Origin: Conchocele bisecta
Lineage: Eukaryota > Mollusca > Bivalvia > Lucinida > Thyasiridae
DNA length: 64,000 nucleotides
NCBI GenBank assembly: GCA_029237695.1
Contig: JAQRGA010000032.1
Coordinates: 152,257-216,256 of the forward strand
Direction: 5' to 3'
Positions within the stretch are counted from its first letter, which is position 1; each line of letters begins with the position of its first letter. Made by a program: the position numbers and the translations under genes. The notes under the pieces are model-generated. The model was not told where the DNA came from. It saw nothing but the letters and a program-made list of their open reading frames with translations, and did not search any database. This document shows, one piece after another, positions 20,118 through 28,870 of the stretch.

Positions 20118-20604
20118 ATGTTTACAACCTAAGCGGCAAAAACCAAAAGAAGAAAAATGATGAAAGGCCGGTCCGTAACGTGGTTTGGGCTATTAGTCAT
20201 TAATGGTTGAGTTTTCTTTTGGCGGACAATCGGTCTACAAGCTGTAGGCCGTATGTCGCATTGGACTGCAAGACAAATTGAATGCTTGCTCGTAGAGAGA
20301 TGAGGAGCGATGGACAAACGTCATGTAAAGGCGGCTAATGGGTAAGATTTTGGATTTCGTGTAGTTTCCAGATAAACTACTTATTAGCTAAAAAAATCCA
20401 TTGAAGAAGTACGTATGGGAAAGGGAAAGGTCAAAGGGCAGGGTTGGAATATTGGGTTGCCACAAATCAAAACCAGGGTCAAATGTTATTTGGAAATTGC
20501 AAGGTGTTGATGAAAATAGTTGCAAGAGAGGCATTTTCAACTTGCTGCAGGCCTAAGATTACAGTTTAAAGACAAAGGTTTATTTTAAAAGGATGGCAAT
20601 GTAA
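20118..20604 (+). pseudogene. rplP: 50S ribosomal protein L16 (RplP), frameshifted
   Basis: L16 lies next to the A site on the 50S. Following shifting frames gives ML-PK--KFRK, MKGR--NV, FGEFSFGGQSV, AGRMSHRTIEAA-like, VRFWIS-like, EVRMGKGKG, EYWVA, PGQMLFE-QGVDE, REAFQLAA-KITV and KVYFKRMAM-like codons before TAA at 20604. All L16 blocks appear in order. The stop abuts the rpmC ATG. Frequent surplus G and C bases break every frame. Confidence 0.85.
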
Positions 20605-20790
20605 ATGAACGTAAAAGAATTAAGAAAACAAGATATCCTTGCGCTTAATGACACTTTAATGGATCTTTTAAAGAAGCACTTTGAATTGCGTATGGGCACA
20701 CAAAAGTGCGCGAGTTAGATGATTGCATCAAAAGTTGTTGAGAAAATGTCAGAAAAGATCCAATTGCAACAGGGTTTTTTTAAAAACTAA
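20605..20790 (+). pseudogene. rpmC: 50S ribosomal protein L29 (RpmC), frameshifted
   Basis: L29 sits at the tunnel exit beside L23. The first 30 codons are clean (MNVKELRKQDILALNDTLMDLLKKHFELRM), here quoted in part as MNVKELRKQD and LLKKHFELRM. The later ARLDDASK, RKDIAT-like segment and a stop at 20790 are recoverable after several indels. The ATG follows the rplP stop directly. Confidence 0.83.
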
Positions 20791-20808
20791 TTATTAAAGG
20801 TGTCTGTG

Positions 20809-21128
20809 ATGGGTGTGTAAAGCGAGGAATGCATGAGCAAAGAATAAAGTAAGTAAACGGAACGCGTATTGACAGGTAAATGTTGTTAAACAATGGTCGT
20901 GATAAAACTATTGCCATTTATGTATTGAGAGTATAAAGTTCGTCATCCAATTTATTATGAAAATTACTATTAAATCCGTAGCACGAAAGATTTCATGCCG
21001 CATGACGAAAAAAAATGAAGTGATGGGATGTAGGGAGGACATTAGTAAGAGTGGTAGAGGTGAAGCCATTATTTTCTAAGGACTAAGTGTTGGGCCATTT
21101 ACTAGGGGGTGAAGTCTTGAAAAATTAG
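20809..21128 (+). pseudogene. rpsQ: 30S ribosomal protein S17 (RpsQ), frameshifted
   Basis: S17 is a primary 16S rRNA-binding protein. Readable pieces are RVLTGKVV, MVRDKTI-IYVE, KVRHPIYYEK, and later DEKNEVM-GDIVRV-EVKPLFSKTK and VLKN before a stop at 21128, the OB-fold protein in order. Start may be 20809 or the ATG at 20833, which has GAGGA upstream. Many extra bases inflate the length to 320 nt against about 260. Confidence 0.78.
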
Positions 21129-21175
21129 TGCTACTGTTGGATTAATTAAAGCATATTAAAAAGAGAATAAAGACC

Positions 21176-21592
21176 ATGATTTCAAATGCAAACAAAACTT
21201 CATTATTGCTTGGATTAACCAGCTGGTGGCGTCAAAGCTAATGTATATTAAAGTACTGGGTGGCTCTCTAAGGCGTCGTTATGCAAAATATTGGCGATGA
21301 TTAATTTGAAAGTTAGTAATTTAAACGAGGCCGCGCCCCGTACTAAAGTAAAAAAAGGTCGATTGTGTATGAGCGGCCGTTGTTGTTCTGCTTCAGCAAC
21401 TAAGGTGTTCGTTCGCAGGAGACGGTTAGCGTTTATTCGTTTCGATAACTAATGCAGTTTGTATTTTATTGAACTCAAAACCTGTTGAACCAAGTAGGTT
21501 ACAACGTATTTTCGGCCCTGCGACAAACGTGTAATTATCGTGGCGGCGACAATTTATGAAAATTGTTTGCACTAGCGCCAGAGGTGTTGTAA
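21176..21592 (+). pseudogene. rplN: 50S ribosomal protein L14 (RplN), frameshifted
   Basis: L14 binds 23S rRNA and contacts the 30S. Shifting frames give MIQMQTKL, DN-GGVKAN, IKVLGGS-RRYA-IGD, SV-EAAPRTKVKKG, VYEAVVVR, GVRRGDGS-IRFD-NA, VLLN-K-EPVGTRIFGP and SLAPEVL with a stop at 21592. The order is complete and follows rpsQ as expected. Broken by homopolymer-type indels. Confidence 0.85.
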
Positions 21593-21619
21593 TGAATAAG
21601 AAGGAATCATAAGGTAAAA

Positions 21620-21979
21620 ATGAATGAGGTAATAATTTTGGTTTGCTGGCAAAGATAAAGGCTCTAAGGTATTAGTAACAAGATTTTAATTAATAATTAA
21701 ATAAGTTGTAGGTTGAGGGCGGGGTTTAAATTTGCTTGTAAAGAAACCAAAATGTTTAAGCCAAACCCAAAATGCTGGTGTAGTAGGTCGGGAAGGTATT
21801 AAGATACAGGAAAATGTCCAATTGGGATGTTTCAAATATAGCAAATCTACAATACCAAAAACAAAAAAAAAGCAGAATAATGGTTGGTCATGCGTATTGA
21901 TAAAGATGGCAAGAATAAAAGAAAGATTTTTTTAAATCAAACGGTTGGATTCAATTCGTTTGTTTGGAAACAGTTTAAG
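21620..21979 (+). pseudogene. rplX: 50S ribosomal protein L24 (RplX), frameshifted
   Basis: L24 initiates 50S assembly. Segments recovered are [69 protein letters not shown] and a C-terminal FKSNG, all typical. AAGGTAAAA precedes the ATG at 21620. The stop near 21979 is the best guess. Confidence 0.82.
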
Positions 21980-21988
21980 GAAAAAACC

Positions 21989-22527
21989 GTGGCTAGATTA
22001 CAAGAACAATATAGAAAAGAAATTCTACCAGCTCTACAGAAAGAGTTGAGTAAGAAAAATCCAATGGCAGTGCCTAAGATTGTAAAAATTACTATTAATA
22101 TGGGCTTAGGTAGTGCATTAGGCGATAAGAAGATTTTGCAAAATGCAGTAGAAGAAATGAGCTTAATTGCTGGTCAAAAGCCAATAATATGTATGGCGCG
22201 TAAATCAGTAGCAAGCTTCAAGTTAAGAGAAGGTAGTGCGATTGGCTGTAAAGTAACATTGCGTAAAGAAAAAATGTATGAATTTTTAGATCGTTTGGTT
22301 AATATTGTGATCCCACGTATTCGTGATTTTCGTGGTTTAAATAGTAATCTTTCGATGCCGTGGATAACTACAATAGGGCCTTAACCGAGCAAATTGTATT
22401 TCCTGAAATTGATTTTGAAAAAGTAACAAGAGTACGTGGCATGGATATTGCTATTACCACTACTGCACAAAATGATTATGATGCTAAGAAGTTATTAGTA
22501 ATGTTTAATTTTCCATTTAAAGCTTAA
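21989..22527 (+). pseudogene. rplE: 50S ribosomal protein L5 (RplE), one frameshift
   Basis: L5 binds 5S rRNA and forms a bridge to the 30S. The GTG at 21989 follows TAAGGA and gives [11 protein letters not shown], the normal start; the longer upstream frame is rplX sequence. The frame is clean to RDFRGLNS near 22345, breaks at the glycine-rich loop, and resumes [14 protein letters not shown] to MFNFPFKA and a stop at 22527. One or two indels near 22350-22385 account for the break. Confidence 0.92.
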
Positions 22528-22548
22528 AAACAAGAGGAATAAAGAAAA

Positions 22549-22854
22549 ATGGCTAAAAAATCCATGATAAATAGAGACACCAAGCGTACAAAATTAGTTG
22601 AAAAATATCGGCTCAATCGTCTTGAGTTAAAGAAAATTATTAAGAGTGTAAAACATTCTGATGAAGAACGCTTTCAAGCAATGATTAAGTTGCAAGCGTT
22701 ACCTCGTGATGCCTCGCCGACAAGGCAACGTAATCGTTGTGGTTTAACTGGTCGTCCACATGGTTTTTACCGTAAGTTTGGCTTGGCTAGAATTAAATTA
22801 AGGGAGCGCACTATGAATGGCGAAGTTCCTGGTTTATCTAAAGCAAGTTGGTAG
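22549..22854 (+). CDS. rpsN: 30S ribosomal protein S14 (RpsN)
   Basis: S14 is a 30S head protein. The intact 101-residue frame is the long, zinc-free form: no CxxC pair is present, and residues [25 protein letters not shown] and the tail [12 protein letters not shown] match the family. AGAGGAATAAAG precedes the ATG. It is followed by rpsH after 12 nt. Clean sequence resumes here after the broken stretch from rplB to rplE. Confidence 0.95.
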   Translation: MAKKSMINRDTKRTKLVEKYRLNRLELKKIIKSVKHSDEERFQAMIKLQALPRDASPTRQRNRCGLTGRPHGFYRKFGLARIKLRERTMNGEVPGLSKASW

Positions 22855-22866
22855 GAGGTTATTGAT

Positions 22867-23262
22867 ATGAGTATGTCTGATCCAGTTGCTGATATGTTGA
22901 CACGCATTCGTAATGCACACATGGTTAAAAAGAAAGAAGTTAATATGCCAGCATCAAATTTAAAGTTTGCAATTGCTAGTGTTATGCAGCAAGAAGGCTA
23001 CATAGAATCATTTAGTGTGGCAGGTGAAAAAGCAGATAAAACTTTAACTATTAAGTTGAAATATTATGACGATAAGCCAGTTATCAATTTATTAGAAAGA
23101 ATTTCAAAGCCAAGCTTACGTGTTTATGCAAAAAGTACTGAAATGCCAAATATTATGAACGGTTTAGGCGTCGTTATTGTTTCAACACCTAAAGGTGTAA
23201 TGACTGGTCAAAATGCAAAAACACAAAATATAGGTGGTGAAGTTTTGTGCAGTGTTTTTTAA
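22867..23262 (+). CDS. rpsH: 30S ribosomal protein S8 (RpsH)
   Basis: S8 binds the central 16S domain and, in enterobacteria, represses the spc operon at rplE. The frame is intact, 131 residues: [16 protein letters not shown] at the start, [29 protein letters not shown] in the C-terminal domain and GGEVLCSVF at the end, which is a normal S8 tail. GGAGGTTATTG precedes the start. An unusually long gap of 280 nt separates it from rplF. Confidence 0.95.
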   Translation: MSMSDPVADMLTRIRNAHMVKKKEVNMPASNLKFAIASVMQQEGYIESFSVAGEKADKTLTIKLKYYDDKPVINLLERISKPSLRVYAKSTEMPNIMNGLGVVIVSTPKGVMTGQNAKTQNIGGEVLCSVF

Positions 23263-23279
23263 TATAGCTCTGAATAACT

Positions 23280-23531
23280 ATGATAAATTACGATAACAAT
23301 GATTTTTTAAATGATAAGATATTTTGTGCAGAGGTAGTTATTGTTATCTCAATTAAAATAATGCAGTTATTTAAAATTTGTTTAAAAACTAAATGGCAAG
23401 CTTTAAAGTCATCATTTATGACATTAAGCTTTTTGTTGTTAACTATTGTTAGTAACTGCAAATATTATTTTGTAGTTAATGGCTTTAAAAGTTTGCGTAA
23501 CCTTACTATAGTTACCCAAGCTATACTATAA
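23280..23531 (+). CDS. Small ORF in the rpsH-rplF gap, doubtful
   Basis: An 83-codon frame fills the unusually long rpsH-rplF spacer. It is hydrophobic with two possible membrane stretches (VVIVISIKIM and LSFLLLTIVS) and has no clear binding site. I recognise nothing in it. In other gammaproteobacteria these genes are separated by about 10-20 nt. It may be noncoding spacer that happens to be open. The end of the gap has TATACT followed at once by AAGGAGT, the rplF binding site. Confidence 0.2.
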   Translation: MINYDNNDFLNDKIFCAEVVIVISIKIMQLFKICLKTKWQALKSSFMTLSFLLLTIVSNCKYYFVVNGFKSLRNLTIVTQAIL

Positions 23532-23542
23532 GGAGTTATAAA

Positions 23543-24088
23543 ATGTCTAGAGTTGCAAAAGTACCAATAGAAATTTCAGCTGGTGTTGAAGTTTTGATAA
23601 ATGATTCTATAATGGTTGTTAAAGGTAAGTTAGGTCAAATGCAGATGGAAATTCATCCATCAGTTGTTGTTACTAATATAGAAAATATTTTGACATTTGA
23701 TATTGCTAAGGTTGATAAAAAAGATGAAAAAAAAGCATGGGCACAAGCAGGCACTGCAAGAGCAAATTCTGCTAACCTTATTAAAGGTGTTTTGGGTGGG
23801 TGGGAGAAGACATTAACCCTTATCGGTGTTGGTTATCGTGCAAAAGTAATGGGAAGAGTTATAGATTTAATGCTAGGTTTTTCTCATCCAGTTAAGTATA
23901 ACTTACCAGAAGGCATTACTGCTGAGACACCTTCGCAAACTGAGATTGTTGTAAAAGGTATGGATAAACAAAAAGTAGGCCAAGTGGCCGCTGAGATTCG
24001 TGCTTATCGTCCACCAGAGCCTTATAAAGGTAAAGGCGTGCGTTACACTGATGAATATGTGGTTCGTAAAGAAGCTAAGAAAAAATAA
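23543..24088 (+). CDS. rplF: 50S ribosomal protein L6 (RplF)
   Basis: L6 lies near the factor-binding site. The intact frame encodes 181 residues with the duplicated L6 fold: SRVAKVPIEISAGVEV at the start, LIGVGYRAKVMG in the second repeat and the signature RAYRPPEPYKGKGVRYTDE, then KEAKKK at the end. AAGGAGTTATAAA gives a strong binding site. It is followed by rplR after 13 nt. Confidence 0.96.
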   Translation: MSRVAKVPIEISAGVEVLINDSIMVVKGKLGQMQMEIHPSVVVTNIENILTFDIAKVDKKDEKKAWAQAGTARANSANLIKGVLGGWEKTLTLIGVGYRAKVMGRVIDLMLGFSHPVKYNLPEGITAETPSQTEIVVKGMDKQKVGQVAAEIRAYRPPEPYKGKGVRYTDEYVVRKEAKKK

Positions 24089-24101
24089 TTAAGGTATTGA
24101 T

Positions 24102-24443
24102 ATGAAACTTTCAAAAAAACAAGCTCGTTTAAGAAGGGCAACTAAATTTAGAGCTAAGCATGCGGGCAAAGGTATTGAGCGTTTATGCGTTTACAAGACG
24201 TCTCAACATATTTATGCACAAATTATTAGTGTTTGTGGGGCTAAAACTTTGGTTTACGCATCTAGTTTGAGAGAAAAAAATGGTGGTAATGTAGCAGCAG
24301 CAACGAAGATTGGCGCTGAGATTGCTAAAGCAGCAAAAATAAAAAAAGTAACTAAAGTTGCCTTTGATCGTTCTGGTTTTAAGTACCATGGTCGTGTTAA
24401 AGCGTTAGCTGAGGCAGCAAGAGAAGGTGGATTAGACTTCTAA
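24102..24443 (+). CDS. rplR: 50S ribosomal protein L18 (RplR)
   Basis: L18 binds 5S rRNA together with L5. The frame is complete at 113 residues, with [15 protein letters not shown] at the N-terminus, [15 protein letters not shown] in the core and [26 protein letters not shown] at the end, matching the family's Y-HGRV-ALA-AAREGGL signature. AAGGTATTGAT precedes the ATG. Next in order is rpsE. Confidence 0.96.
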   Translation: MKLSKKQARLRRATKFRAKHAGKGIERLCVYKTSQHIYAQIISVCGAKTLVYASSLREKNGGNVAAATKIGAEIAKAAKIKKVTKVAFDRSGFKYHGRVKALAEAAREGGLDF

Positions 24444-24486
24444 TAAAGTAGTTTAAATTTTTAAAATATAAAAAATAGGCGTAAAA

Positions 24487-25020
24487 ATGGCAAATTTTAG
24501 AAAAAATAATAAAGATGAAGATAATGACTATATTGAAAAATTGGTTAATATTCGTCGCGTTGTAAAAGTAGTTAATGGCGGCCGTTATATTTGGCTTCTC
24601 TGCATTGTTGTTGGTTGGTGATGGAAATGGTTAAAGTAGGTTATAGCAACTGGTAAGGCACGTGAAAGTGCCGTTGCTATTCAAAAGCAATGACAAAGCA
24701 AAAAGATCGGATGAAGAGTGGAGACACTTAAAACAGCACGCTTTACTATTCTATTACTTCAAATGTTGGGGCAGCTAAGGTTTTATATGCAGCCTGCTCA
24801 GATAGGCACTGGTGTTATTGTGGCGTCTGCCAATGCGTAGTGTATTGGAAAGCGGTTGGTGTGCATAATATTCTTGCTTAATGCAATGGTACGAGTAATC
24901 TATCGTGTTGTTCGTGCAACTATGAGGGTTTTTAACGTCAATGTCATATTCCACAGTTAGTAGCAATGGGTAAGGCGTGGTGGTAAAACTGTTGAAGAAA
25001 TTATGGAGAAGTATGGCTGA
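24487..25020 (+). pseudogene. rpsE: 30S ribosomal protein S5 (RpsE), frameshifted
   Basis: S5 guards decoding accuracy on the 30S. The N-terminus is readable (YIEKLVNIRRVVKVVNGGR), quoted within family limits, then FGFSALVVVGDG-like, VGYG-GKARE--VAIQK, ARLTILLLQMLGQ-like, PAQIGTGVI, MRSVLE-VGVHNI-- and GKTVEEIMEKYG before TGA. Indels begin near 24585 and affect the rest. The last codons overlap the rpmD start by eight bases (ATGGCTGA). Confidence 0.86.
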
Positions 25021-25302
25021 AGAGAAAAAAGTTCGACTAAAAAAAATCACATGTATTAAGACCAACAGTCACTAAAAGCGCAGTTTGTAGCATCTAAAAA
25101 AGCCTGTAATTAAAAAATATCGATAAAGAAAAATATGTAAGCGGGACCATTGTAAGGAGTTTTTATGGTCGCTGCCATAACACGTGCAAACGGTAATAGG
25201 TTTGGTTGAAGCGTATCAACCACACAGTGGAGTTTATTAATACACCTGAGGTAATGGGTATGATTAATAAAGATTTCTTACTTACTTAAAGTAAAGAACT
25301 AG
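25013..25302 (+). pseudogene. rpmD: 50S ribosomal protein L30 (RpmD), frameshifted, with long N-terminus
   Basis: L30 binds 23S rRNA. The conserved body is recoverable in the second half: GTIVRSFYGRCHNT, then GLGLKRINHTVEF and TPEVMGMINK-SYLLKVK. Before it lie about 45 codons of Lys- and Thr-rich sequence beginning MAEEKKV, with VTKSAQFVASKKPVIKK-like content. L30 is usually about 60 residues, so this is an N-terminal extension, although the frameshifts make its exact sequence uncertain. An internal start near 25125 would give a normal-length L30. Confidence 0.75.
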
Positions 25303-25305
25303 GTT

Positions 25306-25762
25306 ATGACTATTATGCATTTTAAATACATTTAAACACCTGCAGAAGGTGAAAAAAAAACCAAAAAGAGCGTTTTGGCCGTGGGATTGGGTAGCGCTTT
25401 GGTAAAACTTGTGGTCGGTGGTCACAAAGGTTTCCCCCAAAAATCCCGCTCAGGTGGCTCTACAAAAATCGGCGCCTTTGAATGGTGGTCAGTGACATTA
25501 AGGCGTCGCCTTCCTAAGGTTTGGTTTTTCATCTCGTGTTTCAAATTATCACTTCCCAAGTAAACTATCGGATCAATAGCTAGAAGAAGTAAAAATTACT
25601 GAATGTGTATTAAAGAAAACACACTTGGTGACTAAGAATATTAGCGGTTAAAGTTATGCTTTCTGGCAAGTAATAATAGGAGCGGTAAACTTTAATAGGT
25701 ATTAAAGCAACTAAAGGCGCAAAAATAGCTATTGAGGCTGTGCTAAAGCGGGTAAAGATTAA
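25306..25762 (+). pseudogene. rplO: 50S ribosomal protein L15 (RplO), frameshifted
   Basis: L15 is a late-assembly 50S protein. Pieces in order are LNTLKPAEG, VGLGSA--K--GGHKG-KSRSGG, KIGFEGG-MPLRRRLPK-GFSSR, YHFPSKLSDQLEEVKIT, KKTHLVTKNI, VMLSG and a terminal GIKATKGAKIAIEAAGA with stop at 25762. The order and position before secY are conserved. Several runs of C and G carry surplus bases. Confidence 0.87.
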
Positions 25763-25775
25763 CGAGGTAAAGCTT

Positions 25776-27101
25776 ATGAGTCAAAACACGGGCTAGCTAT
25801 TTCTTCAAGATTTATTGAAGCGCATTCTTTTTTTATTGGGCGCATTAATTATTTTTAGATTAGGCACACATATTACTATTCCATTTATTTCTTCAACTGC
25901 TTTGGCTTCATTAGTGCATGATCAGCAAGGCACGATTTTAGATATGTTTAATATGTTTTATGGTGGAGCGCTAGAAAAAAAAGGTTGTCTATTTTCACTC
26001 TAGGCATAATTGAATTATATATCGGCATTCTATTATTATACAATTAATGGCATCTGTAGTTCCCAAGCTTGAACAACTTAAGAAAGAAGGAGAAAGTGGT
26101 AAGCGTAAGATTACACAATACACACGTTTAGGCACTGTAATTTTAGCAGTATTTCAATCTTACGGCATTTCAATTGCCCTGCAATCTCAAAGTGCTGGCG
26201 GTGCATCATTGGTAACAAATGTTGGTTTCACTTTTAGTTTAGTGACAGTAATAACATTAACTACAGGTACGTTATTTTTGATGTGGTTGGGTGAGCAAAT
26301 TACAGAAAAAGGTATTGGCAATGGTATTTCAATGATTATTTTTGCTGGTATCGTTTCAGGACTGCCATCAGCACTAGGTTCGACGGTTTAATAATAATTA
26401 TCGTTGTTTCTAATTGGTGAGGTTGACGGTTTATTTTAGTTATTGCATTGTTGGTAATGACTTTGCTAGTTACTGCTTTTGTGGTGTTTATGGAACGCGG
26501 ACAACGCCGCATTATTGTGAATTATGCAAAGCGTCAGCAAGGTCGTAAAATGGTTGGCGGTCAAAGTTCATACTTACCGCTTAAAATTAATATGGCTGGT
26601 GTGATACCGCCAATTTTTGCATCTTCTATTATTTTATTTCCGGCAACATTAGGTGGTTGGTTTTCACAATCAGAAGGCATGGGCTGGCTAGCTGATCTGA
26701 CAGCAAGTATCTCTCCTGGTCAGCCGCTATATGTATTGTTTTACGGTTTAGCGATTGTATTTTTTACATTTTTCTATACAGCACTAACTTTTGACTCAAA
26801 AGATACTGCAGATAATCTGCGTAAGTCTGGTGGCTTTATTCCTGGTATTCGTCCAGGTAAAAATTCAGCAGATTATATTGATTCTGTTATGTCGCGCTTG
26901 ACAACGTCAGGTGCAGTTTATATTACTGCAGTTTGTTTGTTACCAGAGTTTTTGATTTTATATTGGAATGTGCCATTTTATTTTGGTGGTACTAGTTTAT
27001 TAATTATCGTGGTGGTGGTGATGGACTTCATTGCACAAGCACAATCACATTTAATGTCTAATCAATATGAGTCGTTAATGAAAAAGTCAGGTTTAAATTA
27101 A
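25776..27101 (+). pseudogene. secY: Preprotein translocase subunit SecY, three frame breaks
   Basis: SecY forms the protein-conducting channel of the inner membrane. It starts MSQNTG and breaks at once, then 25815-25980 gives FLLGALIIFRLGTHITIPFI and the plug-region LDMFNMFYGGALEK. After another indel near 25980, 26047-26391 gives [37 protein letters not shown] third break near 26390 is followed by a clean run from 26448 to the end, including [20 protein letters not shown] and [29 protein letters not shown]. All ten membrane helices are accounted for. Probably functional. Confidence 0.93.
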
Positions 27102-27113
27102 AAGGATAGTTTT

Positions 27114-27229
27114 ATGAAAGTAAGAGCATCGGTTAAAAAAATTTGTAACAATTGTAAGATTATTAAACGCCATGGCGTAGTGCGTGTAATTTGCAAAGAA
27201 CCTAAGAACATAAGCAAAGACACGGTTAG
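27114..27229 (+). pseudogene. rpmJ: 50S ribosomal protein L36 (RpmJ), one base error near the end
   Basis: L36 is a 38-residue zinc-binding protein. The frame gives [20 protein letters not shown] and RVICKEPK, with the zinc set C-x2-C followed by Cys and a late His. A single surplus base near 27206 shifts the final codons; in the right frame HKQRHG then TAG (27227-27229) restores the standard tail. As written, the frame reads on to 27259 as 48 residues, which is not the true end. Confidence 0.85.
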
Positions 27230-27374
27230 GAAAATTGACATTACGTTTACTAAGAAATAAGGTATAATATTTTCTTTTGTTTTAAACTTTTAAAATTTTA
27301 ATACATGTTGGTATTTACATAAGAAATAAAGTATCCAAACGTATTTTAATGTAAAATAAAGGATAAAAACATAA
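27230..27374 (+). promoter_or_regulatory. rpmJ-rpsM spacer with a TATAAT element
   Basis: The 145-nt spacer contains TTGACA (27235-27240) and TATAAT (27263-27268). The hexamers are perfect but 22 bases apart, too far for a normal sigma-70 promoter unless the sequence carries surplus bases. It could be an internal promoter for the alpha operon (rpsM-rpsK-rpsD-rpoA-rplQ), or an error-stretched one. Confidence 0.35.
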
Positions 27375-27788
27375 ATGGCTAGAATAAAAGCTGGAAATAA
27401 AAAACATCCCAACACACAAACAACATCGTTTATTCGGTTTACAAACAATTCAATTTTCGGTATTGAGGCGATGCCACGCGCAAAAGAAATTTGAAATTGA
27501 GTGAACTTTAAAAATAGACCCAGCAAAACCCAAAAAAAAAAAGTATCGGATTTAGCTGAAGAAAACCAGATTTGGAGTTAATTCGTAACATAAAGTTTGC
27601 CTAAGATTGAAGTTGAAAGGCGACCTTCGTCGTCAAATTGCAATTGAAATATTAAACGTTTGAAAGACTTAGGTTGTTACTCCCCGCGGTATTCGTCAAC
27701 AGAAAATCATTACCAACTTCGTTGGTCCAAAGAACTAAAACCAGAAAAGCTAAGAACACGCAAATGGGATCCTCGACGTTTTAATTAA
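27375..27788 (+). pseudogene. rpsM: 30S ribosomal protein S13 (RpsM), frameshifted
   Basis: S13 contacts the P-site tRNA. Recoverable blocks are [76 protein letters not shown] and a GPRR-like end before TAA at 27788. The segment from 27375 to 28600 has errors throughout. The order rpsM-rpsK-rpsD-rpoA-rplQ is the standard alpha operon. Confidence 0.87.
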
Positions 27789-27812
27789 AATAATTATAGG
27801 TAGATATTGTAA

Positions 27813-28218
27813 TTGACTAAAACACCAACGAAGACAAAAAATCAAAAAAAGTCGTTACTGACGTGTTGCAACATAAATTCACGCAACATTTAATTTAAAA
27901 ATAACCATTAGTTATGATTACTGACCTCTTCATGGTAGAATGCAGTTTACTGTGGCAACCATTCAGGCGGATTCTGGCTTTAAGAGGTTCTAGAAAATCT
28001 AACCCCATTTCGCACACAAGTAGCAGCTAGTAATTTTGCGAAAAGCAATAACATTTGGCATGAAGACCCAAGATATTCGCGTTAAAGGACCGGGCCCTGG
28101 TAGAGATTCGGCTATTCGTTGGATTAAACCACAAGGCTTAAAAAAATCAATCAATCACAGATGTAACGACGCCAATCCCTCAAATGTTGTCGTCCTTCAA
28201 AGAAACGTAGAGTGTTAA
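27813..28218 (+). pseudogene. rpsK: 30S ribosomal protein S11 (RpsK), frameshifted
   Basis: S11 forms part of the mRNA exit channel. Shifting frames give TKTPTKTKKSKKVVTDG-AT--STFNNT-V-ITD--G, WATIQADSGFKGSRKSTPFA-QVAA, and from 28036 a clean run AITFGMKTQDIRVKGPGPGRDSAIR, then DVTPIPHNGCRP-KKRRV-like codons to the stop at 28218. The start is TTG (27813) as read; the first base may be an error for ATG. Confidence 0.86.
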
Positions 28219-28227
28219 GGATAAATT

Positions 28228-28860
28228 ATGGCTCAGATAATTGGACCTACTTGTAAATTCAGCCCGTCGCGAAGGCACTGACTTATTTTCTAAAAAGTGG
28301 CATAATATCATTATATTTCTAAAATTAAAGTACACAACTACCTGTATGCAGGCGCAACTGCCCGTAAAACTAAAGGTACTGAGTAGTAGGCTTGCGAGTT
28401 ACGTGAAAAACAAAAGTTAGAACGCATTTATGGTATTTTGTAAAACAATTTCGTTCATATTACACAAAAAGCCTCTCCAAAAGAAAAGATTCAACTGGTG
28501 AAAATCTAAATATCTTTATTAGAGAGTCTCCTTGATAATGTTGTATTATCGTTTGGGCTTTGGTCTACGCGTGCGAAGCGAGGTCAATTAGTTTCTCATA
28601 AAGCTATCTTGGTTAATGGTTCAGTGGTTAACATTCCTTCTTATCAAGTTGTTGATAATGATGAAATTTCTATTAGAGAAAAAGCAAAAAAACAAAACCG
28701 TATTCAATTAGCAATGGAATTAGCCGAGCAAGGAGATTTGCCAGAATGGGTTGAAATTGATGGCAAAGCATTAAAAGGTGTATTTAAAAATACTCCTACA
28801 CGTGATGACTTATCGTCTGATATTGCAGAACATTTAATTGTTGAATTGTATTCAAAATAG
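28228..28860 (+). pseudogene. rpsD: 30S ribosomal protein S4 (RpsD), first half frameshifted
   Basis: S4 nucleates 30S assembly and in enterobacteria represses the alpha operon. AAGGATAAATT precedes the ATG. The first half is broken but shows GPTCKL-RREGTDLF, QLPG-QGA-ARKTKGTEYG-QLREKQKL-RIYGI-EKQFR and LESRLDNVVYRLGF. From about 28560 the S4 RNA-binding domain is clean: [22 protein letters not shown]. It ends [10 protein letters not shown] at 28860. Normal length for the family. Confidence 0.9.
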
Positions 28861-28870
28861 GGAGTATATT

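Noticed and set aside
24183..24389. Open frame on the minus strand of rplR
   Set aside because: It lies entirely antisense to a clean ribosomal gene and has no binding site or recognisable content.
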